Assembly: GCA_904420155.1 (NCBI GenBank) | Contig: CAJFUH010000063.1 | Coordinates: 1-6,343, forward strand | Source of the DNA: an uncultured Clostridia bacterium | Lineage (GTDB): Bacteria > Bacillota > Clostridia > Oscillospirales > Acutalibacteraceae | Direction of reading: 5' to 3' | Length of the DNA: 6,343 nucleotides | Part shown: positions 4,627 through 6,343 of the stretch, one piece after another | Layout of the letters: each line of letters begins with the position of its first letter | Position numbering within the stretch: the first letter of the stretch is position 1 | The notes under the pieces: model-generated | Told to the model about the DNA's origin: nothing | Database searches by the model: none | The model's input: the letters and a program-made list of their open reading frames with translations, nothing else | Made by a program: the position numbers and the translations under genes

Positions 4627-6343
4627 AAAAGAGTGTCTTGAAAAACCTTCTTGCTTTTGTGCGCCCTTATCGGGTTTATTTGATCGTCTCCCTGTTCAGC
4701 GCTGTTATCAGTATCGCCCTTACTTTGCTGGGGCCGGTGTTGGTGGGCGACGCCATTGATTTTATCGTGGATCAGCATCATGTGGATTTCCCATCTATCG
4801 CCCGCATTTTGATGATCCTGTGCGTTTCCATTGGAGTGGGTGCTATTTTTCAATGGATCCTCACATTATGTACCAATAAAGTGGCCTACTGTACGGTGCG
4901 GGATATCCGGATACAGGCGTTTGAAAAGATCAACGTAGCCCCGCTGCGATATATCGACGGAAACGCTCACGGGGATCTTATCAACCGGCTGGTGAATGAT
5001 ATCGATTTTATTGCGGACGGTTTGCTACAGGGGCTGACGCAGTTGTTTACCGGCGTGGTTACTATTGTGGGAACCTTGCTTTTTATGCTGTCGGTCAATC
5101 CATGGATCACCATTGTGGTGGTTTTGGTGACGCCCTTATCCTTGTTTGTGGCCTCCTTTATCGCCAAACGTTCCCACAAAATGTTTCAGGAGCAATCCAA
5201 AACCCAGGGGGAGCTGGGCGGTTATATTGAAGAAATGCTGGGAAATCAAAAGGTTGTAAAAACGTTTTCCCATGAAGCGGAGGCCCAAAAGGAATTTGAA
5301 GGCATCAACGGCCGATTGTATCAATGCGGCCAAAAAGCCCAGTTCTATTCCTCCCTCTCCAATCCCAGCACCCGTTTTGTCAACGGCGTCGTATACGCGG
5401 CGGTAGGGATTATCGGAGCGATTGCCGCGATCCGGGGTTCCCTTTCGGTGGGGCAGTTATCCTGCTTTTTGACGTATGCCAACCAATATACAAAGCCTTT
5501 CAATGAAGTGACAGGGGTAATTACCCAATTGCAAATGGCTTTTGCTTCCGCCCAAAGGGTTTTTAAAGTGCTGGACGAACCCAGCGAACAGCCGGATGCG
5601 CCGGACGCCATTACCTTCCAGCATGTGAAAGGAAAGGTGGATATCCAGGACGTTTCCTTTTCCTACGATACAAGCCGTAAACTGATTGAACATTTTCATC
5701 TGCATGTGCAACCCGGCCAGCGCATTGCCATTGTAGGGCCTACCGGATGTGGAAAGACTACATTAATCAACCTGCTGATGCGTTTTTACGATGTGAATCG
5801 GGGGAAAATCCTGGTGGACGACGTGCCCATTTCTCAGGTGACCCGGGACAGCCTGCGCCACCAATATGGGATGGTATTGCAGGAAACATGGTTATACTCT
5901 GCGACGGTACGGGAAAATATCGCCTATGGGCGTCCGGACGCCACCTTGGAAGAAGTCATTGCTGCGGCAAAAGCCGCCCATGCCCATAGTTTTATCAAAC
6001 GTCTGCCCAAAGGCTACGATACGGTGATCTCGGAAGATGGGGGCAATATCTCTCAAGGGCAGAAACAATTGCTGTGTATCGCCCGGGTGATGCTGTGCGA
6101 TCCTCCCATGCTCATCTTGGACGAAGCTACCAGCAGCATTGACACCCGCACGGAGATCCGGATTCAAAAAGCCTTTACCAAAATGATGGAAGGCAGGACC
6201 AGCTTTATTGTAGCCCACCGGTTGAGTACCATTAAGGAAGCGGACTGTATCGTAGTCATGAACAACGGAAATATCGTAGAGCAGGGAACCCATCAGGAAC
6301 TTCTGGAGAAAAAAGGCTTCTATGCCAATTTATATAACAGCCA
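4623..6343 (+). CDS. Heterodimeric ABC exporter, subunit with catalytic ATP site (EfrB/TM288-like), 3' end cut off
   Basis: The frame is open from 4623 to the window edge: 573 full codons. The visible end (about GFYANLYNS) is near the usual C-terminus, so probably only a short tail is missing. The ATG overlaps the previous stop as ATGA and has AGAGGAGG (4608-4615) 7 nt upstream, implying coupled translation and equal subunit supply. Likely membrane segments are about 18-41, 60-82, 137-158, 159-181, 250-270 and 275-300. The ATPase domain has Walker A GPTGCGKT (372-379, Lys378), Q-loop Gln420, Walker B with Asp500 and catalytic Glu501, and switch His532 (VAHRLST). Its signature is altered to NISQGQ (475-480), the first Gly of SGGQ being Gln. 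The intact catalytic residues here with SGGQ of the partner form the working site; this SQGQ faces the partner's degenerate Walker motifs. This reciprocal pattern is diagnostic of asymmetric bacterial exporters. The substrate is unknown, with multidrug export the default expectation. Confidence 0.95.
   Translation, partial: MKKSVLKNLLAFVRPYRVYLIVSLFSAVISIALTLLGPVLVGDAIDFIVDQHHVDFPSIARILMILCVSIGVGAIFQWILTLCTNKVAYCTVRDIRIQAFEKINVAPLRYIDGNAHGDLINRLVNDIDFIADGLLQGLTQLFTGVVTIVGTLLFMLSVNPWITIVVVLVTPLSLFVASFIAKRSHKMFQEQSKTQGELGGYIEEMLGNQKVVKTFSHEAEAQKEFEGINGRLYQCGQKAQFYSSLSNPSTRFVNGVVYAAVGIIGAIAAIRGSLSVGQLSCFLTYANQYTKPFNEVTGVITQLQMAFASAQRVFKVLDEPSEQPDAPDAITFQHVKGKVDIQDVSFSYDTSRKLIEHFHLHVQPGQRIAIVGPTGCGKTTLINLLMRFYDVNRGKILVDDVPISQVTRDSLRHQYGMVLQETWLYSATVRENIAYGRPDATLEEVIAAAKAAHAHSFIKRLPKGYDTVISEDGGNISQGQKQLLCIARVMLCDPPMLILDEATSSIDTRTEIRIQKAFTKMMEGRTSFIVAHRLSTIKEADCIVVMNNGNIVEQGTHQELLEKKGFYANLYNS

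Overview
The window looks like chromosomal DNA of a mid-GC Gram-positive, most likely a member of the Clostridia. The basis is strong AGGAGG-type ribosome binding sites, short operons with ATGA overlaps, intrinsic terminators with U-tracts, and a DegV-family protein next to a two-gene ABC exporter. I cannot name a species. Five protein-coding genes are supported, the last cut by the window edge. There is no rRNA, tRNA, CRISPR array, insertion sequence or phage gene.

Layout. Bases 1-180 are a leader with two adjacent perfect GC-rich hairpins and a small terminator-like hairpin; the end of an upstream gene may lie at the very edge. A two-gene plus-strand unit follows: a DegV-family fatty-acid-binding protein (181-1068) and, 6 nt later, a RimJ/RimL-type GNAT acetyltransferase (1075-1623). 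A long hairpin at 1640-1684 ends this unit and probably also serves the convergent gene beyond it. That gene (1727-2500, minus strand) encodes a PHP-domain, histidinol-phosphatase-like phosphoesterase in clearly AT-rich DNA. Bases 2501-2886 hold no gene. They carry the PHP ribosome binding site and leader, a perfect 18-bp hairpin overlapping a candidate minus-strand promoter, a second terminator-like hairpin, and an extended -10 promoter for the next operon. From 2887 to the window end are two overlapping genes for the halves of a heterodimeric ABC exporter.

Function. The exporter is the best-resolved part. The first subunit has Asp in place of the Walker B catalytic Glu and Gln in place of the switch His. 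The second keeps Glu and His but has SQGQ instead of SGGQ. Together these give one competent and one degenerate ATP site, the pattern of TM287/288, EfrAB, LmrCD and BmrCD multidrug exporters. The DegV and GNAT genes are probably co-transcribed but have no evident shared pathway. The PHP gene stands alone: no other histidine-biosynthesis gene is present, and its base composition suggests separate acquisition.

I see no new multigene system. The items most worth a second look are the tandem hairpins at 14-70, the orphan 18-bp hairpin at 2663-2706, and the AT-rich PHP segment.
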